Source of the DNA: Asticcacaulis sp. EMRT-3
GTDB taxonomy: Bacteria > Pseudomonadota > Alphaproteobacteria > Caulobacterales > Caulobacteraceae
Length of the DNA stretch: 64,000 bases
NCBI RefSeq assembly: GCF_030027245.1
Contig: NZ_JASERT010000001.1
Coordinates: 1,542,501 to 1,606,500 of the forward strand
Direction: 5' to 3'
Part shown: in pieces, positions 34,050-42,697 of the stretch
How the letters are laid out: each line of letters opens with the position of its first letter
Numbering within the stretch: position 1 is the stretch's first letter
The notes under the pieces: generated by a model
Seen by the model: only the letters and a program-made list of their open reading frames with translations
Databases searched by the model: none
What the model was told of the DNA's origin: nothing
Translations under genes and position numbers: made by a program

Positions 34050-34673
34050 ATGAAATTCACGCGCATCATCGGTTTTATCGCGGCCTTGAGCCTTGTCACT
34101 GGCCTGGCGGGTTGCGGCGTCAACGCCATCCCCACCAAGGAAGAAAACGCCAAGGCCAAATGGTCGCAGGTGGAAAACGAATATAAGCGCCGCGCCGATC
34201 TGGTGCCGCAACTGGTGGCCACCGTGAAGGGCGCTGCCGCCAATGAGCGCGGTATCCTGACCGATGTGATCAATGCGCGCGCCTCGGCCACCAAGGTCAG
34301 CGTCGATGCCTCAACCCTGACCGATCCGCAGCAGTTCCAGAAGTTCCAGCAGGCGCAGGATGGTCTGTCCTCGGCGCTCGGCCGTCTGATGGTCATTCAG
34401 GAGCGCTACCCCGATCTGAAATCGAACGAGGGCTTCGTCACCCTGCAAAGCCAGCTTGAAGGCAATGAAAACCGCATCGCGATCGCCCGCAAAGATTATA
34501 ACGACGCGGCGCAGGATTTTAACACCACCTTGCGCACCTTCCCGTCGATCATCTGGGCCAAGACCGTCTATTCTGGCTCGAAACCGATGCAGTATTTCAC
34601 CGCACCGGCGGCTGACGCCAATGCCCCGACGGTCGATTTCTCGACGGCGGGCACCGCGACCGCTTCGCAATAA
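34050..34673 (+). CDS. lemA: LemA family lipoprotein
   Basis: The 207-residue product has a lipoprotein signal (LVTGLAGCG), then ENEYKRRADLVPQLVATVKG and later IAIARKDYNDAAQDFNTTLR, the LemA core made of long antiparallel helices. The start at 34050 follows AGGGGAG and gives the signal peptide. LemA is regularly encoded beside TPM-domain proteins, as here, and the set is linked to membrane-protein or photosystem-type repair in other organisms; the role here is not known. Confidence 0.9.
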   Translation: MKFTRIIGFIAALSLVTGLAGCGVNAIPTKEENAKAKWSQVENEYKRRADLVPQLVATVKGAAANERGILTDVINARASATKVSVDASTLTDPQQFQKFQQAQDGLSSALGRLMVIQERYPDLKSNEGFVTLQSQLEGNENRIAIARKDYNDAAQDFNTTLRTFPSIIWAKTVYSGSKPMQYFTAPAADANAPTVDFSTAGTATASQ

Positions 34674-34682
34674 GCCGACGTG

Positions 34683-35513
34683 ATGGCTTTATCTGATCCT
34701 GTGAGGGCATGGCGGTCGTTCGCGGCCGCCCTTTGGCTCGGCTTCGCCACCCTTCTATGCGCGGCCGGTCTTATGGCGGGTCAGGCCCATGCCGACCCGA
34801 CGTTTCCGGCTCTGGCCGGTCAGCGCGTCGTCGATGACGCCCATATCCTGTCCGATGCCACGAAACAGGATCTGACCCTCAAGCTGCAAGGGCTGGAAAA
34901 CGCCACCACCGATCAGGTGGTGGTGGTCACCGTGCCCGATCTGCAAGGCTATCCGATTGAGGATTACGGCTATCAGCTTGGCCGTTTCTGGGGAATCGGC
35001 CAGTCGGGCAAGGTTGAGGCTTCCAATGGCCAGACCTACAAGGATAACGGTATCCTGCTGATCGTGGCGCCCAACGACCATAAGGTGCGCATCGAGGTGG
35101 GTTATGGCCTCGAACCGGTCATGACCGACGCCCTGTCCAGCCTGATCATCCGCCACGACATCTTACCGGCCTTCAAGACCGGCGATTATAATGCCGGCGT
35201 CGAGGCCGGAATCGACGCCATCATCCAGCAATTGTCGCTCGATCGCGGCGTGGCCATTCAAAAGGCGCAAGCCGCCCAGGCACAGGCCGCAGCCCCCCAG
35301 CATGGCGGACTGCCCCTTCCGGTCATCATCTTCATCATCATCCTGATCCTCATCTTCTCACGCGGCTGGCTGCCCTGGCTTCTGCTCGGCAGCCTCATGG
35401 GTGGCGGCGGACGCGATGGCGGCTTTGGCGGCGGTGGCGGTTTCGGTGGCGGCGGGGGTTTCTCCGGCGGCGGCGGCGGTTTTGGCGGCGGCGGGGCATC
35501 AGGAGGCTGGTAA
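34683..35513 (+). CDS. TPM-domain membrane protein with glycine-rich tail (YgcG type)
   Basis: The product of about 276 residues has a signal peptide (to AHA), a TPM domain (RVVDDAHILSDATKQDLTLK through RIEVGYGLEPVMTDAL), a single membrane helix (VIIFIIILILIFSRGWLPWL, then LLGSLMGGG) and a C-terminal tail of Gly, Phe and Ser repeats. TPM domains are found in phosphatase-like and repair proteins. GTG at 34680 is an alternative start. It overlaps the next gene by one base (TAATG). Confidence 0.88.
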   Translation: MALSDPVRAWRSFAAALWLGFATLLCAAGLMAGQAHADPTFPALAGQRVVDDAHILSDATKQDLTLKLQGLENATTDQVVVVTVPDLQGYPIEDYGYQLGRFWGIGQSGKVEASNGQTYKDNGILLIVAPNDHKVRIEVGYGLEPVMTDALSSLIIRHDILPAFKTGDYNAGVEAGIDAIIQQLSLDRGVAIQKAQAAQAQAAAPQHGGLPLPVIIFIIILILIFSRGWLPWLLLGSLMGGGGRDGGFGGGGGFGGGGGFSGGGGGFGGGGASGGW

Positions 35514-36202
35514 TGGGCAAGCTCAATATTGATCACGCCCGCATCAATGCGGCCATCACCCGCGCCGAGGCCACGACATCGGGTGAAATCACCTGCGTGC
35601 TGAAGGCCAGGGCGATGGACTATGGCGAAACGCCACTGGCCTGGGGCTTTGGCACGGCGCTCGTCCTGCCGCTGATTCTGGCCCTGTTCGGCATTAGGGT
35701 TGACGAACTTGTGCCGGTGCAGGTGGCGGGCTGGCAGGCGGCGCACGCCACGCTGGCCAGCTATAATCACCTGCAAAACCTGGCCATCTATGGCCTCTTT
35801 CAGTTGCTCATCTTCGGGGTGGTCTATCTGGTGGTGCGTTTCACAGCCCTGAAACTGTGGCTGACGCCCAGGTCGATCAAACACCGCAAGGCGCGTGAAA
35901 AGGCGACCGAACAATTCTATGCGCGCGGCCTGCACAAGACCGAAAGCCACACCGGCGTGATGATCTTCTGCGCGCTGGAAGAACATTTCGTGGCGGTGAT
36001 CGCCGATTCCGGCATCCATGCCCGCGTCGATCAGGCCCTGTGGAAAGACACGGTGGCGGCGCTATTGAAGCATATCAAGAAAGGCGACCTGACCAGCGGC
36101 TTTGAGGCGGCGGTGGCCCTGTGCGGCGACGCCCTGACGCAGCATTTTCCGGCGGGCGCTGAAAACCGCAACGAATTGCCCGATGTGCTGATCGAGATAT
36201 AA
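35513..36202 (+). CDS. Second TPM-domain membrane protein
   Basis: The 229-residue product begins INAAITRAEATTSGEITCVL (TPM strand), has two hydrophobic segments (WGFGTALVLPLILALFGI and IYGLFQLLIFGVVYLVV), and then a second TPM part with ARGLHKTESHTGVMIFCALE and AVIADSGIHARVD. It is the third gene of the lemA set and is probably co-expressed by translational coupling. Confidence 0.85.
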   Translation: MGKLNIDHARINAAITRAEATTSGEITCVLKARAMDYGETPLAWGFGTALVLPLILALFGIRVDELVPVQVAGWQAAHATLASYNHLQNLAIYGLFQLLIFGVVYLVVRFTALKLWLTPRSIKHRKAREKATEQFYARGLHKTESHTGVMIFCALEEHFVAVIADSGIHARVDQALWKDTVAALLKHIKKGDLTSGFEAAVALCGDALTQHFPAGAENRNELPDVLIEI

Positions 36203-36214
36203 TTGTTCTAAAAG

Positions 36215-36348
36215 AACTCCCCCTGATTTCAGGGGGAGGTGGCGCATCGCGCCGGAGGGGGTTAATCCCCGGCGAATAACCAAGCGGACTTTAACCCCAC
36301 CCTCCCCCATTCGGGGGCACCCTCCCCTGAAATCAGGGGAGGTTAAAC
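36215..36348. repeat. Family E interspersed repeat
   Basis: CTCCCCCTGATTTCAGGGGG is repeated in inverted form near 36325-36342 (CTCCCCTGAAATCAGGGGAG); between them lie GGTGGCGCATCGCGCCGGAG and ACCCCACCCTCCCCC. Confidence 0.7.
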
Positions 36349-36377
36349 GGTAGCGAGCCATCTATATGCACGCCGAT

Positions 36378-36492
36378 TAGAGCGGTTTGCATTCTGATTG
36401 AATCGGTCAAAGGCATGCAACCCGCTCTACATTTTACGTTTTTCCGCATCTCGCATTCAATTTGTAAGTCAAATTAAATGCTCGTTGCTCTA
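36378..36492 (+). repeat. Family B interspersed repeat, intact
   Basis: Starts TAGAGCGGTTTGCATTCTGA and ends GCTCGTTGCTCTA. An inner stem pairs GAGCGGTTTGCAT with ATGCAACCCGCTC. This uninterrupted copy shows the target of the IS630 insertion at 29936/32525. Confidence 0.85.
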
Positions 36493-36555
36493 GCCCTTCC
36501 ACTTCCGGCCATATGCCGCTAAACACGCCGCCCCTTTCCGGTTCAGGCGCTTTTC

Positions 36556-37788
36556 ATGTCCCGTCCTTTCTGCGGTATCGATTTCGGCACGTCCAACTCC
36601 GCCGTGGCCTTGGGCGCAGGCGCAGATGTGCGCCTTGTCGCGGTGGAAGGCTCCGCCGTCACCCTGCCCTCGGCCCTGTTCTTCAATAGCGAAACCGACG
36701 CCATCGCCTTCGGGCGCGACGCCATCGCCCAATATCTCGATGGTTATGAAGGCCGGCTGATGCGGGCGCTGAAATCGATCCTCGGCTCCAGCCTGATCGG
36801 TGAAACCACGCAAATCGGGCGCGGGCGCAAGGATTTCCGCAGCCTGATCGGCCTCTATATCGCCCATCTGAAGGCGCGCGCCGAGGCGGTGGCGGGCGAA
36901 ACCATCGAGGACGTGGTGCTGGGTCGGCCTGTCCATTTCGTCGATGGCGACGAGGTGGCCGACGCCCGCGCCGAGGCCGAACTGCGCGGCATTGCGCAGG
37001 CGCAAGGCTTTACAAACATCGGCTTTGAGTACGAACCGTTGGCGGCGGCGCGCCACTATGCCGAAAACCTGACGCGCGACGAGATCGTGCTGGTGGTTGA
37101 TATTGGTGGCGGCACCTCCGATTTTTCGGTGCTGGAACTGGGCGCGCACCAACGCCGCATCCTCGCCAATGCCGGTGTCCACTTAGGCGGCACCGATTTC
37201 GACACCCGCCTCAGCCTCAATACCGCCATGCTGGACCTTGGCTTCCGCGACAAGCTGAAAAGCGGCCTCGATATGCCGGGGCTTTATTATCACCAACTTT
37301 CCACCTGGCACCTGATCAACTTCCTCTATACGCAAAAGGCGATGACCGGCATCCGGCAGGTGCATCATCTGGCCGCCGACCGCGCAAAAACAGCGCGACT
37401 GATCGAGGTGATCGAAAAACAGGCCGGTCACGCCATCGCCAACACGCTGGAAGCCGCCAAGATCGCCCTGTCGGACACCGACACCACCGTGGCCGATTTC
37501 AGCGCCATCTCCACAGGCTGGCGGCGTGAGATCAGCCGCGAAGCCCTGATCGAGGCCGTTGCCCGCGATGTCGCGCGCATCGTCGCCACGGCGGTGATGA
37601 CGGTCGAAGAACGGGCGGGGCTGGCGGCCGACCGCATCCAGACCCTGTTCATGACCGGCGGCTCGACCGCCATGCCCGGTTTTGAAGCGGCCATGCAGGC
37701 GGCCTTTCCGGCGGCGCGCATCGCCTATGGCGACCGGTTTTCGTCGGTGGCCAGCGGTCTGGGTCTGGCGGCGAAGGAGCGGTTCTAG
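36556..37788 (+). CDS. Hsp70-family protein, YegD type
   Basis: The 410-residue product has the actin-type ATPase motifs FCGIDFGTSNSAVALG (phosphate-1), [17 protein letters not shown] (phosphate-2) and LFMTGGSTAMPGFEAAM (adenosine site). It lacks the substrate-binding domain of DnaK, which defines the YegD group of putative chaperones. It stands alone, with repeats on both sides. Confidence 0.9.
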   Translation: MSRPFCGIDFGTSNSAVALGAGADVRLVAVEGSAVTLPSALFFNSETDAIAFGRDAIAQYLDGYEGRLMRALKSILGSSLIGETTQIGRGRKDFRSLIGLYIAHLKARAEAVAGETIEDVVLGRPVHFVDGDEVADARAEAELRGIAQAQGFTNIGFEYEPLAAARHYAENLTRDEIVLVVDIGGGTSDFSVLELGAHQRRILANAGVHLGGTDFDTRLSLNTAMLDLGFRDKLKSGLDMPGLYYHQLSTWHLINFLYTQKAMTGIRQVHHLAADRAKTARLIEVIEKQAGHAIANTLEAAKIALSDTDTTVADFSAISTGWRREISREALIEAVARDVARIVATAVMTVEERAGLAADRIQTLFMTGGSTAMPGFEAAMQAAFPAARIAYGDRFSSVASGLGLAAKERF

Positions 37789-37807
37789 GATCATGCCTGT
37801 CACGCCT

Positions 37808-37998
37808 TATTTTCCCTTCTCCCCTCATGAGGGGTTTGACGGCAACAAAACGCATGTCGTTTTGTCCGTCATGGGTGGCCTGAACACAGTGAAGGCCGGA
37901 TGAGGGGCTTGATGGCGACACAAAGATTGCCCCTCACCCGGTCGCCTTCGCTACGCTTGGTTCCCGTCCTCTCCCCTTAATAAGGGGAGAGGGGAAGG
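37808..37998. repeat. Family C interspersed repeat
   Basis: CTTCTCCCCTCATGAGGGG opens the unit, CTCCCCTTAATAAGGGGAG closes it; GGCCGGATGAGGGG and CCCCTCACCCGGTCG lie inside. It separates yegD from the his region. Confidence 0.72.
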
Positions 37999-38031
37999 AG
38001 AAATTTCCGCTTGCTTTTATCTGCATAATTT

Positions 38032-38067
38032 TGTATCAACGCGCTAACACACTACTACGGTGATACA
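38032..38067 (+). promoter_or_regulatory. Inverted repeat TGTATCA..TGATACA at the YerC start
   Basis: TGTATCA (38032-38038) and TGATACA (38061-38067) form an exact inverted pair with 22 bases between; the second arm overlaps the start codon of the TrpR-like gene. It is a candidate autoregulatory operator governing YerC and the his genes. Confidence 0.45.
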
Positions 38068-38384
38068 TGGCGCATCCCAAACCCGGCGCGGAGGATATTC
38101 AGGCCCTGGCCGAAGCTCTTCTCGGCCTGCAAACGCTCGAAGAGGCGCAAGCCTTTCTCGACGATCTGTGCACGCCGTCGGAACTGCGCGCCTTCGCCGA
38201 ACGCTTCAAGGTGGCGCGGCTGCTCGATGAGGGCCAGCTTAGCTACCGCGAGATCGCCCTGCGCACGGGTGCCTCGACCACCACCATCACCCGCGTCGCC
38301 CGTTACCTGCGCGATATGCCTCATCAAGGTTACCGGCGCGTGCTGGATAAGTTAAAAGCCCCTCAAGCGCCGGGCGCAGGCTAA
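38067..38384 (+). CDS. TrpR-related YerC/YecD family DNA-binding protein
   Basis: The 105-residue product reads FLDDLCTPSELRAFAERFKV then LSYREIALRTGASTTTITRV, the Trp-repressor-like helix-turn-helix typical of YerC. In several bacteria this gene precedes his genes, and a role as histidine repressor (HisR) has been proposed. Here hisG begins 98 bp downstream. No enzymatic residues are expected. The start overlaps the TGATACA arm. Confidence 0.85.
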   Translation: MAHPKPGAEDIQALAEALLGLQTLEEAQAFLDDLCTPSELRAFAERFKVARLLDEGQLSYREIALRTGASTTTITRVARYLRDMPHQGYRRVLDKLKAPQAPGAG

Positions 38385-38482
38385 AGCCTGCTTGGCTCGC
38401 GCCAAAGGGCGCGGCGGGCGGTCGCCCTTGCCGAAGCCAAACGGCTTCGGAGTACGAAACATTGAAACTGAGTGATTACACC

Positions 38483-39364
38483 ATGACTGAATCTCGCCTC
38501 CGCATCGCCGTCCAGAAATCGGGCCGTCTGGCCGACCGCTCGCTCGAACTGATCGCGGGCGCGGGCCTGCGCGTGGTCAAGGGCGCTAATGAGCTTTTGT
38601 ACCGCATCGAAAACCAGCCGATCGACCTTCTGCGCGTGCGTGACGACGACATCCCGACCTTCGTGGCCGATAATGTCGCCGAACTGGGCATCGTCGGCCT
38701 CAATGTGCTGGCCGAACACTTCCCCGATCAAGACCTCGAAGACATGATCGTGATGCGTCTGGGTTTTGGCGGCTGCACGCTGAAAATCGCCGTGCCCGCC
38801 GAGGCCGACTATAGCGGCCCGCAATGGCTGGAAGGCAAACGCATCGCCACCTCCTATCCGAATATCCTCGCCAAGTGGCTGAGGAATAATGGCGTCACGG
38901 CAGAGATCGTTGAGATGCGCGGCGCAGTCGAAGTGGCCCCGCGCATGAAGATCGCCCACGCCATCTGCGATCTCGTCTCCACCGGGGCGACGCTCGAAGC
39001 CAATGCCATGAAGGCCTGCGATCTGGTGCTGAAATCGGAGGCCGTGCTGATCAAGGCCCCGCACGCCCCTGCCGCCGAACTGGAGCATACCTATGATATG
39101 CTGGTGCGCCGCTTTGATGGCGTCACCGCCTCAACAGGTGCTAAATATGTCATGCTCAATGCGCCGCGCGTCCATCTGGATGAGATTATCCGCATGATCC
39201 CCGGCGCCGATGCGCCGACCATCATGCAACTGGCCGGACGCGACGATGTGGTGGCGGTTCATGCCGTCTGTCAGGAAAGTGTTTTCTGGGACACGCTCGA
39301 CAAGCTGAAGGCAGCCGGGGCTTCGGCCATACTGGTCTTGCCGATTGAAAAGATGATGAAATAG
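38483..39364 (+). CDS. hisG: ATP phosphoribosyltransferase, long form
   Basis: The 293-residue enzyme catalyses the first committed step of histidine synthesis from ATP and PRPP. MTESRLRIAVQKSGRLADRS opens the catalytic domain, EVAPRMKIAHAICDLVSTGA with the PRPP loop follows, and a C-terminal ACT-like regulatory domain (YVMLNAPRVHLDEIIRMIPG..) is present, so HisZ is not needed and feedback by histidine is expected. The ATG at 38483 is preferred to the TTG at 38462. Confidence 0.95.
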   Translation: MTESRLRIAVQKSGRLADRSLELIAGAGLRVVKGANELLYRIENQPIDLLRVRDDDIPTFVADNVAELGIVGLNVLAEHFPDQDLEDMIVMRLGFGGCTLKIAVPAEADYSGPQWLEGKRIATSYPNILAKWLRNNGVTAEIVEMRGAVEVAPRMKIAHAICDLVSTGATLEANAMKACDLVLKSEAVLIKAPHAPAAELEHTYDMLVRRFDGVTASTGAKYVMLNAPRVHLDEIIRMIPGADAPTIMQLAGRDDVVAVHAVCQESVFWDTLDKLKAAGASAILVLPIEKMMK

Positions 39365-39373
39365 GAGGAAGCA

Positions 39374-39533
39374 AGATACCCCCCCACCACGCCCTACGGG
39401 CGCGGTCCCCCTCCCCAAACGCTTCGCGTTCAGGGAGGTATAATGATCTTTCTTATACCTCCCTGAAATCTCTGATTTCGGGGAGGGGGACCGCACGAGC
39501 GCAGCGAGATGTGGTGGTGGGGCGTCTTTCTTA
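39374..39533. repeat. Family D repeat between hisG and hisD
   Basis: ACCCCCCCACCACGCCC opens and GTGGTGGTGGGGCGTCTTTC closes the unit as inverted arms. The inner pair is CTTTCTTATACCTCCC and GGGAGGTATAATG. Confidence 0.78.
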
Positions 39534-39542
39534 TCGCAAACG

Positions 39543-40841
39543 ATGAAAACCTTTATCTGGAATGATTTGAGCGCCTCGGAGCGCAAGGTCGCCCTGGCCC
39601 GGCCGGAAAACCGCCGCGATCCGGCGGTGCTGGAACGGGTGCGCGCTATCTTTGACGACATCGAAACGCGCGGCTTTGCGGGCCTGACCGACTGGGCCGT
39701 GCGCCTCGATGGCCACGCGCCGACCCGCATCGCGCTCGACACCCAAACGGTCGATGCCGCCCGCGCGCAATTATCAAGTGACGATCTGGCCGCCATGGAA
39801 CTGGCGGTCGAAAATGTCCGCGCCTTTCAGGCTGCCGAACTGCCGCAAACCGGCCCGGTCATCGCGCCGCAGCCCGGCCTCAGCTTGCAACGCCTCTATC
39901 GCCCGATCACCACCGCCGGTCTTTATGCACCGGGCGGCACCGCGCCTCTGTTCTCCACCCTGATCATGACCGCTGTGCCCGCGCTGGTGGCCGGTGTGCC
40001 CAATCGCGTCTGCATCACCCCGCCGTCAAAAGACGGCTCGATCCATCCGATGATGATCGCGGCGGGCGCAGCCTCTGGCCTTGACGCCGTCTGGCGGGTC
40101 GGCGGGGCGCACGGCATTGCCGCCCTGGCTTTGGGCGTACTCGAAGGCGTGCCTGCCGCCGACAAGATCTACGGCCCCGGCAATAAGTACGTCGCCGAAG
40201 CGAAAAGATATGCCACCGAGCGCGTGTCGGGTCTGGCCATCGACATGCCCGCCGGGCCTTCGGAACTGCTGTGCATCGCCGACGATACCGCCAATGTGAA
40301 ACTGGTGGCCGCCGACCTGTTGTCTCAGGCCGAACACGACGCCGATGCTCAGGTCATTCTGGTGGCCCTGTCGCGCAGCATGGCCGAGAAGATCGAGGCC
40401 GAGGTGGCCGTTCAGGTCGAGCGCCTGCCGCGCGCCGCCATCGCCAGGGCTTCGCTCGATCAGGCGCGCGCCTTCATCGTGTCGTCTTTGGCAGAGGCCG
40501 CTGAAGTGTCCAACCTATATGGCCCCGAACACCTCGCCATCCAGATCGAAGATGCCGATGCGATCATCCCGCAATTGACCGCCGCGGGCACCATCTTCGC
40601 GGGTGCTTATGCTGCCGAAACCTTTGGTGACTATGCGGCGGGCCCCAGCCACGTCCTGCCTACCGATGGCGCGGCCAAGGCCTATGACGGTATCACGGTG
40701 CGCTCATATCTGACCAGTTTTGTGGTGCAGAAGGCGACCCGCGCAGGGGCCGCCGCCATCGCCCCCGCCGCCGCCCGGCTGGCGCGCCTCGAAGGGCTGG
40801 AAGCTCATGCTTTGGCGGCTGACTTTAGATTGGAAGTGTAG
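39543..40841 (+). CDS. hisD: Histidinol dehydrogenase
   Basis: The 432-residue enzyme performs the last two oxidations to histidine. Motifs: GLYAPGGTAPLFSTLIMTAV, KIYGPGNKYVAEAKRYATER, DMPAGPSELLCIADD, LLSQAEHDADAQVILV with zinc ligands, and NLYGPEHLAIQIED. The final residues ADFRLEV are encoded with codons TTT AGA TTG GAA GTG, while a second copy of the same tail 94 bp downstream uses TTC CGG CTG GAG GTG. Confidence 0.96.
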   Translation: MKTFIWNDLSASERKVALARPENRRDPAVLERVRAIFDDIETRGFAGLTDWAVRLDGHAPTRIALDTQTVDAARAQLSSDDLAAMELAVENVRAFQAAELPQTGPVIAPQPGLSLQRLYRPITTAGLYAPGGTAPLFSTLIMTAVPALVAGVPNRVCITPPSKDGSIHPMMIAAGAASGLDAVWRVGGAHGIAALALGVLEGVPAADKIYGPGNKYVAEAKRYATERVSGLAIDMPAGPSELLCIADDTANVKLVAADLLSQAEHDADAQVILVALSRSMAEKIEAEVAVQVERLPRAAIARASLDQARAFIVSSLAEAAEVSNLYGPEHLAIQIEDADAIIPQLTAAGTIFAGAYAAETFGDYAAGPSHVLPTDGAAKAYDGITVRSYLTSFVVQKATRAGAAAIAPAAARLARLEGLEAHALAADFRLEV

Positions 40842-40941
40842 ATATGGCCCGTCAAATGATCGCCGCCACGCATGGTTGTTGCGCTACCGCTTCGCTGCTT
40901 GAGCGCAGGGCGGCTGACTTCCGGCTGGAGGTGTAGGATGG
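40814..40941 (+). repeat. Duplicated hisD tail
   Basis: Copy 1 (40814-40847) is the actual hisD end through TAG and ATGG. Copy 2 (40908-40941) repeats GGCGGCTGAC..GTGTAGGATGG. Both read ADFRLEV and stop; the differences are synonymous. An ATG at 40844 opens a 30-codon frame that ends in the second ADFRLEV. Confidence 0.75.
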
Positions 40942-40948
40942 ACGTAAG

Positions 40949-41142
40949 AACCCCCACCACCACATCTCAGCCGCTACGCGACTTCGTGCGGTCCCCCTCC
41001 CCAGTAAACTGGGGAGGTATAAGAAAAAATGCACCTTCATCTATACCTCCCCGGCTTGCCGGGGTTTGGCAAAGCAAAAGTACAGCTTTTGCAAAGCCAA
41101 GGGACCGCGCCCGCAGGGCGGGGTGGTGGGGGTTCTTGCTTT
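40949..41142. repeat. Family D repeat before the hisC/hisB fusion
   Basis: AACCCCCACCACCACATC opens and GGTGGTGGGGGTTCTTGC closes the unit. Inside are two GGGGAGGTATAAG/CTATACCTCCCC arms and a short stretch (GGCAAAGCAAAAGTACAGC) not seen in the other copies. No gene lies in 40842-41169. Confidence 0.75.
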
Positions 41143-41169
41143 CCAACCCGACAGGCGGAGCTGCTGCCC

Positions 41170-42654
41170 ATGTTTAACTCGCCCTTTTCTTCGCTGAACG
41201 CCACGGGTGCCGGACTGGAATCCCTGCCGCCAACGCTTGAGCCCTTGCAAGCGCGCATGGCCGATGTTTACGGCGTCGAGGCGCACAATCTGATGGTGAC
41301 GCGCGGGGCCTCGCACGCGCTCGAAATCCTGATGCGCCGCCTGCGTGTGCATGGCCATGAATTTGTCTGGGGCGCGCCCGATCCTTATGTCGAGGCACTC
41401 GGCACCGTCTATAATCTGACCGTGCGCCAGCCGCCCGCTACGGGCACCCTGCCCAAGGGCGGCGGCCTCTACCTGATCGACAATCCCGCCCAAAGCGATG
41501 GCCGCGTCTGGGACATGGTGCGCGCCCGCACCCTGGCGGTCGATATTTTCCCGGCCCTGCTGGTCATCGACGAAAGCTATTGCGATGCCTGCGCAGGCGG
41601 CAGTCTGGCTGGGCTGGCCGTGACCGAGCCGAATGTGGTGGTGCTGAAAAGCCTGTCCTTCCTGTTCGGTCTGGGTGGCGCCCGCGTCGGGGCGCTGATC
41701 GCCACGCCGAAAACCCTGCAAGGCCTGTTGCGCTATTGCGAGCCCAACCCGCTGCCGACGCCTTCGATCCGCGCCGCCGAAAGCGCTCTGTCGCCGTCTC
41801 GCAGCCTTAGCGTGGCCGCGCGCATCGCCACTCTGCGCGCCGAGCAGACCCGCGTGAGTGAAGCGCTTAACCGCGCCGCGCAACTGGATGGCTTTGATCT
41901 GCACGATGGCCCGTTTGTGGTACTGCATCCGAAAGATGCGGGCCTCACCGCCACCGCTTTGAAGCGCATGGGGCTGACGCCGCAGGTCACCCCTACCGGC
42001 CTGTTGCTGGCTCTGGGCGACATCGCCGCCAATAACCGTCTGCTGACCGCGCTCGATGTGGCCCCCGAAGGCAAACCGCCACGCATTGGCGAAGTGCTGC
42101 GCGACACCAAGGAAACCAAGATCGCCGTCACGGTCAATCTGGATCAGCCCAAGCCCGTCGCCCTCCATACCGGCGTCGGCTTCTTCGACCACATGCTCGA
42201 TCAGGTGGCGACGCATGGCGGCTTTTCGCTGCAACTGGCCTGCGAGGGTGATCTCGAAATCGACGCCCACCACACGATCGAAGACTGTATGCTGGCCTTC
42301 GGTCAGGCGCTGAAACTCGCGCTCGGCGACCGGGCGGGGATGGCGCGCTTCGGCTTTGTGCTGCCGATGGACGAGACGGAGGCGCACGTCTCCGTCGATC
42401 TCGGCGGCAGGCCCTTCGCCGTCTTCAAAGGCCATTTCGATGCCGACCATATCGGTGATTACCCGACCGAAATGACCGCCCACGCCTTCCGTTCGCTGTC
42501 GGAAACCCTGGGGGCCGCCGTGCATGTCGAGGTCGAGGGCGGCAATGACCACCACAAGACCGAGGCCTGTTTCAAGGCGCTGGGCCGCGCCTTGCGCCAG
42601 GCCACGCGCATCGAAGGCGACGCCCTGCCCTCCACCAAGGGCATGTTAGCCTAA
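41170..42654 (+). CDS. hisB: Fusion: degenerate HisC-like aminotransferase plus HisB
   Basis: The 494-residue protein has two parts. Residues 1-300 resemble histidinol-phosphate aminotransferase (ADVYGVEAHNLMVTRGASHA, YLIDNPAQ, LLVIDESYCDA), but the PLP-lysine motif S-x-S-K is SLSFLFGLGGARVG: Phe164 replaces Lys. The usual N-terminal 30-50 residues are also missing. Residues about 303-494 are a complete imidazoleglycerol-phosphate dehydratase: HTGVGFFDHMLDQVATHG, IDAHHTIEDC, PMDETEAHVSVDLGGRPF, GGNDHHKTEACFKALGRALR. The start at 41170 follows AGGCGGAG; the open frame before it is repeat. I expect HisB to be active and the HisC part not to work as a normal transaminase. Confidence 0.88.
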   Translation: MFNSPFSSLNATGAGLESLPPTLEPLQARMADVYGVEAHNLMVTRGASHALEILMRRLRVHGHEFVWGAPDPYVEALGTVYNLTVRQPPATGTLPKGGGLYLIDNPAQSDGRVWDMVRARTLAVDIFPALLVIDESYCDACAGGSLAGLAVTEPNVVVLKSLSFLFGLGGARVGALIATPKTLQGLLRYCEPNPLPTPSIRAAESALSPSRSLSVAARIATLRAEQTRVSEALNRAAQLDGFDLHDGPFVVLHPKDAGLTATALKRMGLTPQVTPTGLLLALGDIAANNRLLTALDVAPEGKPPRIGEVLRDTKETKIAVTVNLDQPKPVALHTGVGFFDHMLDQVATHGGFSLQLACEGDLEIDAHHTIEDCMLAFGQALKLALGDRAGMARFGFVLPMDETEAHVSVDLGGRPFAVFKGHFDADHIGDYPTEMTAHAFRSLSETLGAAVHVEVEGGNDHHKTEACFKALGRALRQATRIEGDALPSTKGMLA

Positions 42655-42697
42655 CCAGGGGCACAGCCCCTGGACCCATAAATTATTGGATTGTAAA

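Noticed and set aside
41029..41169. N-terminal extension of the HisC/HisB fusion
   Set aside because: It reads through a family D repeat; a ribosome site precedes the ATG at 41170.
41041..42555. 504-codon open frame on the minus strand opposite hisB
   Set aside because: It mirrors the codon structure of the well-supported HisC/HisB fusion and has no domain-like motifs; long antisense frames are expected at this GC content.
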